A stretch of 64,000 bases of DNA from JBASEY01 sp964404285 (GTDB lineage Bacteria; CSSED10-310): assembly GCA_964404285.1 (NCBI GenBank), contig CAYOJK010000002.1, positions 124,001 to 188,000 on the forward strand, in the 5' to 3' direction. The notes below the pieces were generated by a model. It ran no database searches. It worked only from the letters and a program-made list of their open reading frames with translations, and was not told the DNA's origin. Positions within the stretch are counted from its first letter, which is position 1. The number at the start of each line of letters is the position of its first letter. Positions 54,638 through 63,497 of the stretch are shown piece after piece. Both the position numbers and the translations under genes were made by a program.

Positions 54638-56236
54638 CTAGAGATCAATACCCAAAAAGTGAGTTTTTATGACATTAAACAGGGTAACCCAACTGTCAAT
54701 TTCTGTGATGTGTTTTAGTTTGCCGGTAGGATCCAATACCCACACTGGTGAAGTGTCTTTTGTATTATAAATAACGATTAAACTATCAACTTCAAAATGA
54801 TATTCCATCAACCAATCAATGAAATGCATTCGTTCAGTTTCACTGGCTTTAGAATTTGAAGTCCACCCCTGGGGATCAAAACACAGGAAAAATCGTTGTT
54901 TTTCCAAAGCTTTAATCCAGGATTTGGTATCTGTCATAATTGTACTATAAGTCTCACTATCAAAGGTTTCGAAACCCCTTGCATAATCAAAATCTTGCCG
55001 TGTGATCAGATCGATTTCGAAAGGATTGTGTCCCGTGTAAAAATATCCTGCTAAAAAACCCTCCTGAACCAATTCGGAAATATAATTAACAGGTACCCCT
55101 GCAACAGCGTCCTTAATTTGCGTCTGTGGAGCCATAGGTTTGGTTTGATGAGCTTTTAATAAATATTTTTCCAAGGCAGATCCTACGGGGATTGTCTCTG
55201 GATCAAAATATTCTGCAAGCGGTAAAAAAATAAGATTGAAGTCTACATGTCTGTTCATGATCATTGGTTCAAGCCAGCTTCCGTCGTTCACGACCTTGTC
55301 AGATTGAGAATCACTTGAAGTCCTTAGAGTAATAATTACATTTTGACCTGAAAAAGGCTTCAAATCTCGGGAATACTCTTTCCATCCCATTTCCAATTGG
55401 CGTTGTGGAGGCGGCATTTTGGTTTGGAAAAGCGTATGATCTTTCCCGAACTCATCTTTTAGCTCAATATTAAAAAAAACATCTGTTCCTTTAAGATCAT
55501 ACTCTTCTGGAAGAAAACCAGGTGCAAATACCAATAACGGTTTGGAGGGCAACTTGATCGGCCATGAAAAACTACTTGGAGAATGATCAGAGATCACGTG
55601 TCTAGGCCTGCCGCTCCAAATAAAATTTTGAGCGCCAAGAGTTTGCTGAATAGTATATAATCCTGGTGATTTTGCCGGCTGAGCATCACGAAAAACGATA
55701 TATGAATAACATGACCCCAATAATCGGTGATCCTCAGAATGCACCATAACTTCAGCGGGTTTAAATATCTGATTCTGGCGGATTGATAGACTGTTGCTGC
55801 CTTTATGTATCTTCTCAGGCGGAATCAATAATCGATACGTTCGCCATTCCTCTTTCAAGTGTATCTTTCCGATAGATTCGCCGTCGATTTCCAGTGTTAA
55901 TATAATCGGCGGCGCCCCTTCAAAGCGATACGGTTGAACCGTCAGAATGATTTCCTTTTCAACAATTTCCTTTACATTAAATAAAACGGTCGATTCTAAA
56001 TCAGATGACCAAATAAAGCGCGTTGTAGACATGTCTTTCGTGTCCGGAATATGCCAGCCTGACTGCAAATATTTAAAGTGTTCCGGGTTAGACATATCCA
56101 ATACAAAAACATCATAATTTCTGGCAGCTTCAGGTAATTTCAAAATAAAATCGTAGACAGGATCCTGCGTCATAGGAGGCTTGCATCCAGCTAAAAGCAA
56201 GCTTAGCAGGCTTGTTAAAAGTAAAAATCGTTTCAT
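54638..56236 (-). CDS. Large lipoprotein of unknown function, 532 aa
   Basis: A clear lipoprotein signal (LLTSLLSLLLAGC) opens this protein, so it should be membrane-anchored with the rest in the periplasm or outside. The body has several beta-rich stretches, including TRFIWSSDLESTV, LTLEIDGESIGKI and WSGRPRHV, which suggest two carbohydrate-binding-like beta sandwiches. I recognise no catalytic motif or family. It lies between the GldA-like gene and the MalK-like ATPase gene, all on the minus strand, with ten bases separating it from the ATPase gene upstream. Confidence 0.8.
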   Translation of the reverse strand: MKRFLLLTSLLSLLLAGCKPPMTQDPVYDFILKLPEAARNYDVFVLDMSNPEHFKYLQSGWHIPDTKDMSTTRFIWSSDLESTVLFNVKEIVEKEIILTVQPYRFEGAPPIILTLEIDGESIGKIHLKEEWRTYRLLIPPEKIHKGSNSLSIRQNQIFKPAEVMVHSEDHRLLGSCYSYIVFRDAQPAKSPGLYTIQQTLGAQNFIWSGRPRHVISDHSPSSFSWPIKLPSKPLLVFAPGFLPEEYDLKGTDVFFNIELKDEFGKDHTLFQTKMPPPQRQLEMGWKEYSRDLKPFSGQNVIITLRTSSDSQSDKVVNDGSWLEPMIMNRHVDFNLIFLPLAEYFDPETIPVGSALEKYLLKAHQTKPMAPQTQIKDAVAGVPVNYISELVQEGFLAGYFYTGHNPFEIDLITRQDFDYARGFETFDSETYSTIMTDTKSWIKALEKQRFFLCFDPQGWTSNSKASETERMHFIDWLMEYHFEVDSLIVIYNTKDTSPVWVLDPTGKLKHITEIDSWVTLFNVIKTHFLGIDL

Positions 56237-56246
56237 CGCTTCCTCT

Positions 56247-57344
56247 TTACATGGAACGGCGTAAACTTTTTTCAGTTATGCCATCGAACAGATGCATTTT
56301 TTCAATGTTAACCCTTAAATCTATTTTATTGCTTTCAGGTATTTTCATGTCAGAAGATTGCCTCACAATAATTGAGTGATCGACCAGGTTGCAATGAACC
56401 ATAGATTCAGCTCCTGTCGTCTCAACCAAGTCCACTGATGCAGTAAGAGATAAAGTGTTTTCATCCGATCCGGATGCATGACCCATAATAAAATCTTCCG
56501 GCCTGAGCCCAATGATGCAATCTGTAATACCGCTTAAATTAAAAAGTTTTCCTATCTTCTCATTTATTGGAATAGATGTATTATTCAGAAATATCATGCC
56601 ATCTTGAATTTTTGCGTTTAAAAGATTCATCGATGGGCTGCCAATGAATCCAGCAACGAAAACATTCTGCGGATATCGATATACATCCATTGGTGTTCCT
56701 GCCTGTTGTAACACTCCATCCTTTAAAATGACAATCCTGTCACCCATGGTCATGGCTTCAACCTGATCATGAGTCACATACATCATAGTTGTTTGAAGTC
56801 GTTCATGCAGTTTTTTGATTTCAGCTCTCATCTGAACTCTAAGTTTAGCGTCCAAATTTGATAAAGGTTCATCAAATAAAAAAACAGAGGGTTCTCTAAC
56901 AATCGCTCTACCAACCGCCACCCGCTGACGTTGTCCCCCAGAGAGCTGCTTAGGCTTTCTATTCAATAGATTTTCAATTCCTAGTATATTCGCTGCGTTC
57001 AACACTCGGCGATCGATTTCTTCCGCCGGCACTTTTCTCAATTTTAATCCGAACGCCATGTTTCGATAGACATCCATATGTGGATAAAGAGCGTAATTTT
57101 GAAAAACCATCGCGATATCTCGATCTTTAGGTGATATATCGTTGACCAATTGATCGCCGATAAAAATTTCACCTTCAGAGATAGATTCGAGACCTGCAAC
57201 CATTCTAAGAGTTGTCGATTTTCCGCAGCCGGATGGACCTACGACAACAACGAACTCCTTGTCATGAATTTCAAAATTCAAGTTGTTGACAACGCGTGTT
57301 GTATCAAAATATTTGCTGACATTTTTAAAAATGACATGAGCCAT
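56247..57344 (-). CDS. MalK/UgpC-type sugar ABC transporter ATPase
   Basis: The 365-residue protein has Walker A GPSGCGKSTT, signature LSGGQRQRVAVGRA, Walker B FLFDEPLSNLDAKLR, and a C-terminal regulatory OB-fold domain (IIGLRPEDF). This is the full-length carbohydrate importer ATPase (CUT1 class). No permease or solute-binding gene is adjacent, so it is an orphan ATPase that may serve one or more transporters encoded elsewhere, as MsmK does in streptococci. Confidence 0.9.
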   Translation of the reverse strand: MAHVIFKNVSKYFDTTRVVNNLNFEIHDKEFVVVVGPSGCGKSTTLRMVAGLESISEGEIFIGDQLVNDISPKDRDIAMVFQNYALYPHMDVYRNMAFGLKLRKVPAEEIDRRVLNAANILGIENLLNRKPKQLSGGQRQRVAVGRAIVREPSVFLFDEPLSNLDAKLRVQMRAEIKKLHERLQTTMMYVTHDQVEAMTMGDRIVILKDGVLQQAGTPMDVYRYPQNVFVAGFIGSPSMNLLNAKIQDGMIFLNNTSIPINEKIGKLFNLSGITDCIIGLRPEDFIMGHASGSDENTLSLTASVDLVETTGAESMVHCNLVDHSIIVRQSSDMKIPESNKIDLRVNIEKMHLFDGITEKSLRRSM

Positions 57345-57389
57345 ATTATATTCTTCCGCAAAAAAGTGATTGTTTCTCGAACCGGGTAT

Positions 57390-59345
57390 CTAACTCCGCT
57401 TTCGTCCACTTCCGTAGGTTATCAAAAGAATCCCTATCATGACAAATGGTATGCCAAGGAGCATCCAGAACTCATTCAGCCCGGATAGATCGAAATACTG
57501 AGGGATTACCACTAGAGCTATCAGGTTATTCAGAGCGTGAGCCAACATAGCAGGATACAAAGATCCGCTAATATGTACGATCCAACCAAAGCTGATTCCA
57601 AGAAGTGTTGTAGCAAATAGGCGATAAATGCTGAAGTGCATTATTCCAAATAGCAAGCCGGTGATAATGATGGATCGAAGTGGCTTCCATTTTCTTTGTA
57701 AACTGCCCTGGATTGCGCCTCGAAACAGCAGTTCTTCGCATATTCCGGGAGACACAGCCATAAGCAAAACCAAACTGAAAACAGAAAGATCCGGGGCCAT
57801 AGACTCGCTAAAATTCTCCATCCACCCCTTTGGAATCGGCAATACTTTCATGATCAATTGATTTAGGAAAAGAGTGACGGGTAGTGCGCCAATCTGAAAA
57901 AGAATCGTACCGGTCCAGACTTTCCAAGTAGTCTTGTTAAGCCTTAACGTTTGTTTCAAAGGTAATTTTTGAAAAATCACCATTAACAAAGCTGTTCCCA
58001 GGAAAAGAACCCAGAGCGTGATAATCATTCCCGGAACGAAGCTATGCATTTGCAGTGGCGCCATAAAATAAAACATGCATAACCAAACTAATACATAGCC
58101 AATCAAAGCAGTTCTAACAGGGTTCTTCTGTATGGCGCTCATACTGAATTCAGTGTCGGAAATCGATTCAGAAATCAGGCTTCCTTCTCGCTCCAACGTT
58201 TTAATTGTAAAAAAAACAAGGAGTGATGCAGAGGCAAGATTAACACCATTTGCGATAAGCATCGGCCAAATTTTCAATGAACCTTCAAGCATTTCTTTAA
58301 TGGCAACAACCACATTCGCTATTGGAAGGAACAGCAGAAACGAGTCAGATTTCATGCCAGGCAAAGTTGCGGCAATACCTGGAATCATAGCTAATAAAGT
58401 AAACGGCATGATTAGTGTTTGGCCGGATTGATAGGTTTTAGCCTTAGCGCTGATCAACATCAAGATTGAAGCTAAAAGTACCGTTATTGGCAAAGCACAT
58501 AAAAAAACACCGATGACCGATCCCAAGCTAATTGTAAATTCAAATTTAGCTTCCTGGCTAAGGTTAAAAAATCCCAATTTCATGGTAAGAAGAAGAGAAG
58601 CCAGATTGATAAATAAACTGATCAACCCTGTCGTAATCACAATCATCATTTTGCCTATTATAACACTCCGCCTATGGATAGGACTGACCAGAAGTGTTTC
58701 AAAACTTCCTCGTTCTTTTTCGCCGGCAATCAAATCGACAGCAGCAAACGAACAGCCGCTGACAAGAATCATAATCAGAATTATAGGAAGTATTTTGGCA
58801 ATTTTATGCCCACTTTTCTCATAGATAGATGCAATATCTAAAAACTGTGATTCTCCAATATCATAATTAACTATCGACGGGTCGGACAACTCATCAGCAA
58901 GTATTTTTCGTATCAGTGACAACTGTGTTTCCGAGAATATCTCAGTGATCATGCCCGCAGCTTTCTGAGACATATCATCAGAGCTTAAATAATATAACCA
59001 ATAGGCTTGTTGATCTAAAACATCGATATCAACTTCCAGACCAACGTGAACATTTTTTCTGTAAACTTCTGAAGCGAGATCTTTGGTAAAAATATAACTG
59101 ACGGGTTTATCGGAATGTTTGTCGATCAAATCTTTTATCTCGGGTTGGTCATCTCTAATAGCGATTGCAAATCCTTCTTCTTGAACAATTTTTTGATCCA
59201 AACCTTGTAACCAGGACATGCTCCCGAAAATAATCGGAAAAATGATAATCGGAAGCACAAATGCCGAGATAATCACTCGCTTGTTCCGAATTATTTCAGT
59301 CGTCTCTTTAAGATAAACGGTTTTAATTTCATCCCATGCAAGCAT
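57390..59345 (-). CDS. ABC-2 permease fused to CPBP intramembrane protease
   Basis: The 651-residue membrane protein combines a NatB-like ABC-2 permease (about 1-400, with AGEKERGSFETLLVSPI) and a C-terminal CPBP domain. The protease motif is EELLFRG (E537, E538, R542), with conserved His in GIMHFS (about H570) and LAHALNN (about H603). CPBP proteins are intramembrane metalloproteases. Fusions of this kind are known but uncommon. It lies next to the NatA/NatB genes and could be a second permease for the same ATPase. Confidence 0.88.
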   Translation of the reverse strand: MLAWDEIKTVYLKETTEIIRNKRVIISAFVLPIIIFPIIFGSMSWLQGLDQKIVQEEGFAIAIRDDQPEIKDLIDKHSDKPVSYIFTKDLASEVYRKNVHVGLEVDIDVLDQQAYWLYYLSSDDMSQKAAGMITEIFSETQLSLIRKILADELSDPSIVNYDIGESQFLDIASIYEKSGHKIAKILPIILIMILVSGCSFAAVDLIAGEKERGSFETLLVSPIHRRSVIIGKMMIVITTGLISLFINLASLLLTMKLGFFNLSQEAKFEFTISLGSVIGVFLCALPITVLLASILMLISAKAKTYQSGQTLIMPFTLLAMIPGIAATLPGMKSDSFLLFLPIANVVVAIKEMLEGSLKIWPMLIANGVNLASASLLVFFTIKTLEREGSLISESISDTEFSMSAIQKNPVRTALIGYVLVWLCMFYFMAPLQMHSFVPGMIITLWVLFLGTALLMVIFQKLPLKQTLRLNKTTWKVWTGTILFQIGALPVTLFLNQLIMKVLPIPKGWMENFSESMAPDLSVFSLVLLMAVSPGICEELLFRGAIQGSLQRKWKPLRSIIITGLLFGIMHFSIYRLFATTLLGISFGWIVHISGSLYPAMLAHALNNLIALVVIPQYFDLSGLNEFWMLLGIPFVMIGILLITYGSGRKRS

Positions 59346-59370
59346 TTAGTAATCTCCTAAAAGCTTTTTT

Positions 59371-60138
59371 TCAATATAAAGTGATGTCATTTCCGGTTAA
59401 CTGTTTATCCTTTTCAAGCAAATAGAAAAAAATGTCTTCCAGATATCGTTCTCCCGTTTGTTTCCTTAGTTCCTCAAGGTTTCCGATAGCCTGAAGACTC
59501 CCATTGTGAATGATGGCAATTCTGTCACACAGTTTTTCTACTTCACTCATGATGTGGGTTGAATAGAGAATACATTTTCCTCGATTTTTATATTCAAGAA
59601 TCGTCTTCATGGTCTGAGCAGCGGCAATGACATCCAAGCCGACGGTCGGCTCATCGAAAACCAAAACAGGGGGATCTTGTATAAGAGCGCGTGCAATAGA
59701 GACTTTTTGCTTCATGCCAGAAGATAGCTTTTCACATCTAACTCGAGCATATTCCGAGATGTTGAATTCGCTGATCAACTCATCGATTCTATTTTTTAGG
59801 ATAACAGGGGATAACCCGTTGATTTTTCCAAAAAAGCGTAAAATTTCTTCAGGAGTCAAACGTGGATATAGACCGGTTGTTGACGAGAGGAACCCCAAAG
59901 ACTTTCTGACCTGGCCGGGCTGTTCGACAACATCGAAACCACTGACAAAAGCTCTACCTGATGTTGGTGTCAAAAGCGTTGCCAGGATTCTCAAAGTCGT
60001 CGTTTTTCCTGCACCATTTGGCCCGAGAAGCCCCATAATTTCGCCGGCTCCACATTTAAAGGAAAGGTTGTTGACAGCATTGATTTGACCTCTTTGGGGA
60101 TCAAAAAATGTTCGAGTTAATTCTTGTACAACAATCAC
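59371..60138 (-). CDS. NatA-like ABC ATP-binding protein
   Basis: The 255-residue protein has Walker A GPNGAGKTTT, signature LSSGMKQKVSIARAL, and Walker B VLVFDEPTVGLDV. It is a Na+ or multidrug exporter-type ATPase. The start overlaps the NatB stop (ATGA), and the CPBP-fused permease gene follows by 25 bases, so one ATPase probably serves two permease subunits. Confidence 0.92.
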   Translation of the reverse strand: MIVVQELTRTFFDPQRGQINAVNNLSFKCGAGEIMGLLGPNGAGKTTTLRILATLLTPTSGRAFVSGFDVVEQPGQVRKSLGFLSSTTGLYPRLTPEEILRFFGKINGLSPVILKNRIDELISEFNISEYARVRCEKLSSGMKQKVSIARALIQDPPVLVFDEPTVGLDVIAAAQTMKTILEYKNRGKCILYSTHIMSEVEKLCDRIAIIHNGSLQAIGNLEELRKQTGERYLEDIFFYLLEKDKQLTGNDITLY

Positions 60139-61355
60139 TTTAAAGCCTCTTTAGTATTAAATCGTTTAAACAAAATCATTTTAAGTTGTTTTTTGCTAAG
60201 ACCCTGCACCAATGCGTCTCGTCCGATAATTCTCTTTGCAGCTGACAGCAATACAAAACCCCAAATCAGAAGGGAGAGAATAGTAATGGCTGCAGGGCTG
60301 AGTTGGCATGTCCCATGGATTAGAGATCGAAAAAATAAGCTGATATTGGTTACGGGTATCAGGGCGGTCAGATTGTTAAAGGGAATACCGGGAATAGCAG
60401 CTACTATAGCTGGTTGAATACCTATGCTGTAGATAATGGAAACATAACTTTGTGCTTCTTTGAAATCTTTGGCAAATGCGGCTACTAGAATCATCAAAGC
60501 ATTGAATGAGGATGCTGTCAATACAACGCCTATTACCATCATAGGTAATGCCGCTAAAGGAAGAGTAAATGCCATCTCTGTGCTGATATTTCCAAAAAGC
60601 GTATATCGCAGTGTCAGAAGCATCGCGATTATATTTAAAATTCCTGCCAGAGAACTCATTGTAATAACCGCTAAAAACTTGCCTGCAATCAAATGTAATG
60701 GCTTTATCGGAGCAACCAGAGTAGTTTCAAGCGTCTTTCTTTCCCGTTCGCTCGTGATGACTTCTATCGATGGATACATGCCACCCATTACTGTAATTAT
60801 GACAACGACCATCGGAAGTATCATCCCAAGAATAAAACGAGATCGACTTTCAACAGACGACAGATCAATATCTACCAGTTGTAGATCAGGAAAGCTTGAA
60901 GAGTCCAAACCGCTAAAAGCTTCAAGATCGGCATAACGAAACTGCTCCAAAACGACTTCAATTCTCTCCTTCGCTTTATTTGAACGATCGGATGAAGAGT
61001 CGTAATAAAATTCGAAGCGCTTTTCTGATTGACACTCAATCGGACGAACGATGATATCGAGTTGCTCATCCTTTAAATTGGGCGAGTGCCCATCAGAAAC
61101 AGAAACATACCGACTGGAATATTCGAAATCGAATCCCGACTTTAATAAGGAAAATAAAAATTCATCTGAAGGCTTTTCCACAAAGCCTATCCTGGAAGGC
61201 ATATCGCTTAAAAAGCCATGCTGCAAAACAAGCAGCTCATTCATAACCCAAAATATAAAAGGGTAAAGGGCGATTGGTAGAATGATGGAATAAATAATCG
61301 TGTTCTTATCTCGGAAAAAACTCAGTAATTCTTTTTTCATTACAGTGCGAAACAT
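60135..61355 (-). CDS. NatB-like ABC-2 permease
   Basis: The protein (406 aa) has an N-terminal membrane helix, a periplasmic domain of about 130 residues and five or six C-terminal helices, as in NatB. The motif TSERERKTLETTLVAPI is present and matches the related motif in the CPBP-fused permease. ATG 61355 has GGGAG eight bases upstream; the longer frame to 61397 is unlikely. NatAB exports Na+ in Bacillus; the substrate here is inferred by family only. Confidence 0.88.
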   Translation of the reverse strand: MFRTVMKKELLSFFRDKNTIIYSIILPIALYPFIFWVMNELLVLQHGFLSDMPSRIGFVEKPSDEFLFSLLKSGFDFEYSSRYVSVSDGHSPNLKDEQLDIIVRPIECQSEKRFEFYYDSSSDRSNKAKERIEVVLEQFRYADLEAFSGLDSSSFPDLQLVDIDLSSVESRSRFILGMILPMVVVIITVMGGMYPSIEVITSERERKTLETTLVAPIKPLHLIAGKFLAVITMSSLAGILNIIAMLLTLRYTLFGNISTEMAFTLPLAALPMMVIGVVLTASSFNALMILVAAFAKDFKEAQSYVSIIYSIGIQPAIVAAIPGIPFNNLTALIPVTNISLFFRSLIHGTCQLSPAAITILSLLIWGFVLLSAAKRIIGRDALVQGLSKKQLKMILFKRFNTKEALK

Positions 61356-61421
61356 CACACGATCTCCCATCAAGAACTTGAATGCGGAACATCTCATATT
61401 GATATCACCTATAAATATGTT

Positions 61422-61449
61422 TTGAAATAAAAATTATTCAATCTATAGT
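61422..61449 (+). promoter_or_regulatory. Sigma-70 promoter for the MurU/AmgK-like operon
   Basis: TTGAAA (61422-61427), a 16-base spacer and TATAGT (61444-61449) match sigma-70 well, giving a leader of about 40 bases before the GTG at 61498. Confidence 0.5.
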
Positions 61450-61497
61450 TTAATCAACTATCACCTCAGCAAGTTTTGAAAGGGGTAATTTGAGGGA

Positions 61498-62460
61498 GTG
61501 GAAAACATCAGGTCAGCAGTTCTTCTAGCGGCAGGATTGGGCACACGCCTTCGACCATTAACTGAGCAGCGCGCTAAACCGTCTTTGCCATTTTTTGATC
61601 GAACTATCATGCATCACTTGATTCAAAAACTGGTTGAAGTCGGAATAGAAAGAGTATTTATCAATCTTCATTATAGAGGAGAATCAATACGTAAAGCATT
61701 AGAACTAGACCCTTTTCGCTCGATTGAAATTCATTTTTCATATGAACCGACAATATTAGGAACCGCAGGCGCTTTATTTCCACTTCGTCGATATTTGAAA
61801 GATGAAACTTTTATATTCATAAACGGAGATATCGTCACAGACATCGATATAAAAGAAGTAATTAACGGACATAGACAACATAGAAATGCCATAGCGACTA
61901 TAGTTTTACATCCCCAATCCGTACATCGAGGTTATCCACAAATTGGAGCGTCATCTGATTTGCGGTTAACGCGTTTTCCGTATGGAATATTACATGATGG
62001 AAAATATGATTGGACAGGAACCTTTGCCGGCATCCATATCCTTGAACCTGAATTTCTCACGTTTATCAATCAAGAAAAATTTATGTGTATTAACTCTGAA
62101 ATCTATCCTCGGGTTTTAGAACAAGGTCATCGAGTCGGCGTCTATCGACATGAAGGTTATTGGAATGATATTGGTACGATGAAAAGCTACTATGAAGCAC
62201 ATTCCCATGTTTTACAGGGTTTATTGAATTTGCCAAACGTCCATAACCCACCGCTGAAATACTGGGCACATCATACCTGTCAATTGGATCCGGAAACCTG
62301 TATTGGGAATAATGTCGTTCTTTGTCCTGAATGCATCGTCGGCAAAGAAACAGTTTTAGAAAATGTTGTTGTCTGGCCGGGGATTCGCATCCCAGATGGC
62401 TCGTGTTTTAAAAATGGTATTCTTACTGATTCTAGAACCTTTATTTCTCTTCAAAAATGA
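61498..62460 (+). CDS. Sugar-1-phosphate nucleotidyltransferase (MurU-like)
   Basis: The 320-residue protein has the pyrophosphorylase signature LAAGLGTRLRPLTEQRAKP (residues 11-29), FINGDIVTDID and WNDIGTMKSYYEAH, then a left-handed beta-helix-like tail (about 265-315). With the kinase that follows it resembles the MurU/AmgK pair, which makes UDP-MurNAc directly from recycled MurNAc in some Gram-negatives. P. putida MurU lacks the long tail, so mannose-1-phosphate or heptose nucleotidyltransferase is also possible. The start is GTG, with GAGGGA directly in front and AGGGG further upstream. Confidence 0.8.
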   Translation: MENIRSAVLLAAGLGTRLRPLTEQRAKPSLPFFDRTIMHHLIQKLVEVGIERVFINLHYRGESIRKALELDPFRSIEIHFSYEPTILGTAGALFPLRRYLKDETFIFINGDIVTDIDIKEVINGHRQHRNAIATIVLHPQSVHRGYPQIGASSDLRLTRFPYGILHDGKYDWTGTFAGIHILEPEFLTFINQEKFMCINSEIYPRVLEQGHRVGVYRHEGYWNDIGTMKSYYEAHSHVLQGLLNLPNVHNPPLKYWAHHTCQLDPETCIGNNVVLCPECIVGKETVLENVVVWPGIRIPDGSCFKNGILTDSRTFISLQK

Positions 62461-62474
62461 AAGCATAGAAAAAG

Positions 62475-63497
62475 ATGAATAGGGAAAAGGTAATACATAA
62501 AGTTCTTCAACGTTTTTGGGGAGATGAGTCTTTCTCAATTCGTAAACTAACTGGTGATGCTGGAACAAGGGACTATTACAGGGTATTTCATAATGGCCGT
62601 ACAGCAGTTTTAATGAATCAGCAGAAACCCTATGACAGCAGCGCCGATCTTTTTTTCAGGCTGACAAATTATTTATCTTCGCTTGGTTTTCCAGTTCCCA
62701 AAGTGTTATTGGATGCGTCTGAAGACGGAATTTTGCTATTAGATGACCTTGGGGACCAAATGCTACAAACAATATATCAACAAAATCCGGATAAAACATT
62801 AAAAGCGTATTATAGCAAGGTGTTTAAGCAGCTAGTTCGTTTGCATACGATTTGTCGGAAAGATACAGCAGGACAATACTCCGATATTTTTCAGCAGCGT
62901 TTTGACTATGCGAAATTGCGTTGGGAATTGGATTTTTTTACGGAGCATTTTGTAAGCCGGTTCAAACGCCAGCATTTGAATCCTGAACAAATCGCTATAC
63001 TAGATTTTCATTTTGACAGTCTCTGTCAAATTCTCGAAAAAGAGCCTATTGTATTTACTCATAGAGATTTTCATTCGCGGAACATCATGATTAAGGATGA
63101 AGAAGCCTATTTGATTGATTACCAAGATGCACGCATGGGTCCCCCCGAATACGATTTAGCCTCCCTATTGCGTGATGCTTATGTAAAACTTCCCGAAACA
63201 TATATTGAAGATTTTCTTGAAAATTATTACCGTGAAACCGCTGACCAGCGTGATAAATCTCATAGGAGATATATTTTCAGTCTGATGTGCATTCAAAGAA
63301 ATATTAAAGCTCTTGGAACTTTTGGTTTTCAGGCTAGTAACAGGAAAAACACCGCTTATCTACAGTATGTTCCATTGCTAAAACAGCATCTTGAGACAGA
63401 ACTGTTCTATCTTGATGAGAGGAATAGCGGAAACACTGTTTTTCCGAGAGATTCAGCAGCCTTTAAGCGAGTTTTACTGCATGAAATTCTCGGGTAG
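62475..63497 (+). CDS. Sugar kinase of the aminoglycoside phosphotransferase family (AmgK-like)
   Basis: The 340-residue protein has the catalytic loop FTHRDFHSRNIMI and the metal motif LIDYQDARMGPPEYDLASLL. AmgK phosphorylates MurNAc and GlcNAc at C1, and the QDARMGP-type motif is characteristic of that subgroup. It lies 14 bases after the nucleotidyltransferase gene. The two may phosphorylate and then nucleotidylate a salvaged amino sugar, bypassing de novo UDP-MurNAc synthesis. Exact sugar is inferred. Confidence 0.85.
   Translation: MNREKVIHKVLQRFWGDESFSIRKLTGDAGTRDYYRVFHNGRTAVLMNQQKPYDSSADLFFRLTNYLSSLGFPVPKVLLDASEDGILLLDDLGDQMLQTIYQQNPDKTLKAYYSKVFKQLVRLHTICRKDTAGQYSDIFQQRFDYAKLRWELDFFTEHFVSRFKRQHLNPEQIAILDFHFDSLCQILEKEPIVFTHRDFHSRNIMIKDEEAYLIDYQDARMGPPEYDLASLLRDAYVKLPETYIEDFLENYYRETADQRDKSHRRYIFSLMCIQRNIKALGTFGFQASNRKNTAYLQYVPLLKQHLETELFYLDERNSGNTVFPRDSAAFKRVLLHEILG

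Noticed and set aside
59627..60088. 153-codon forward frame antisense to the NatA-like gene
   Set aside because: Walker and signature motifs run on the minus strand here. The forward frame is proline/serine-rich noise.
60460..60936. 158-codon forward frame antisense to the NatB-like gene
   Set aside because: No domain or ribosome site; the minus-strand frame explains the sequence.
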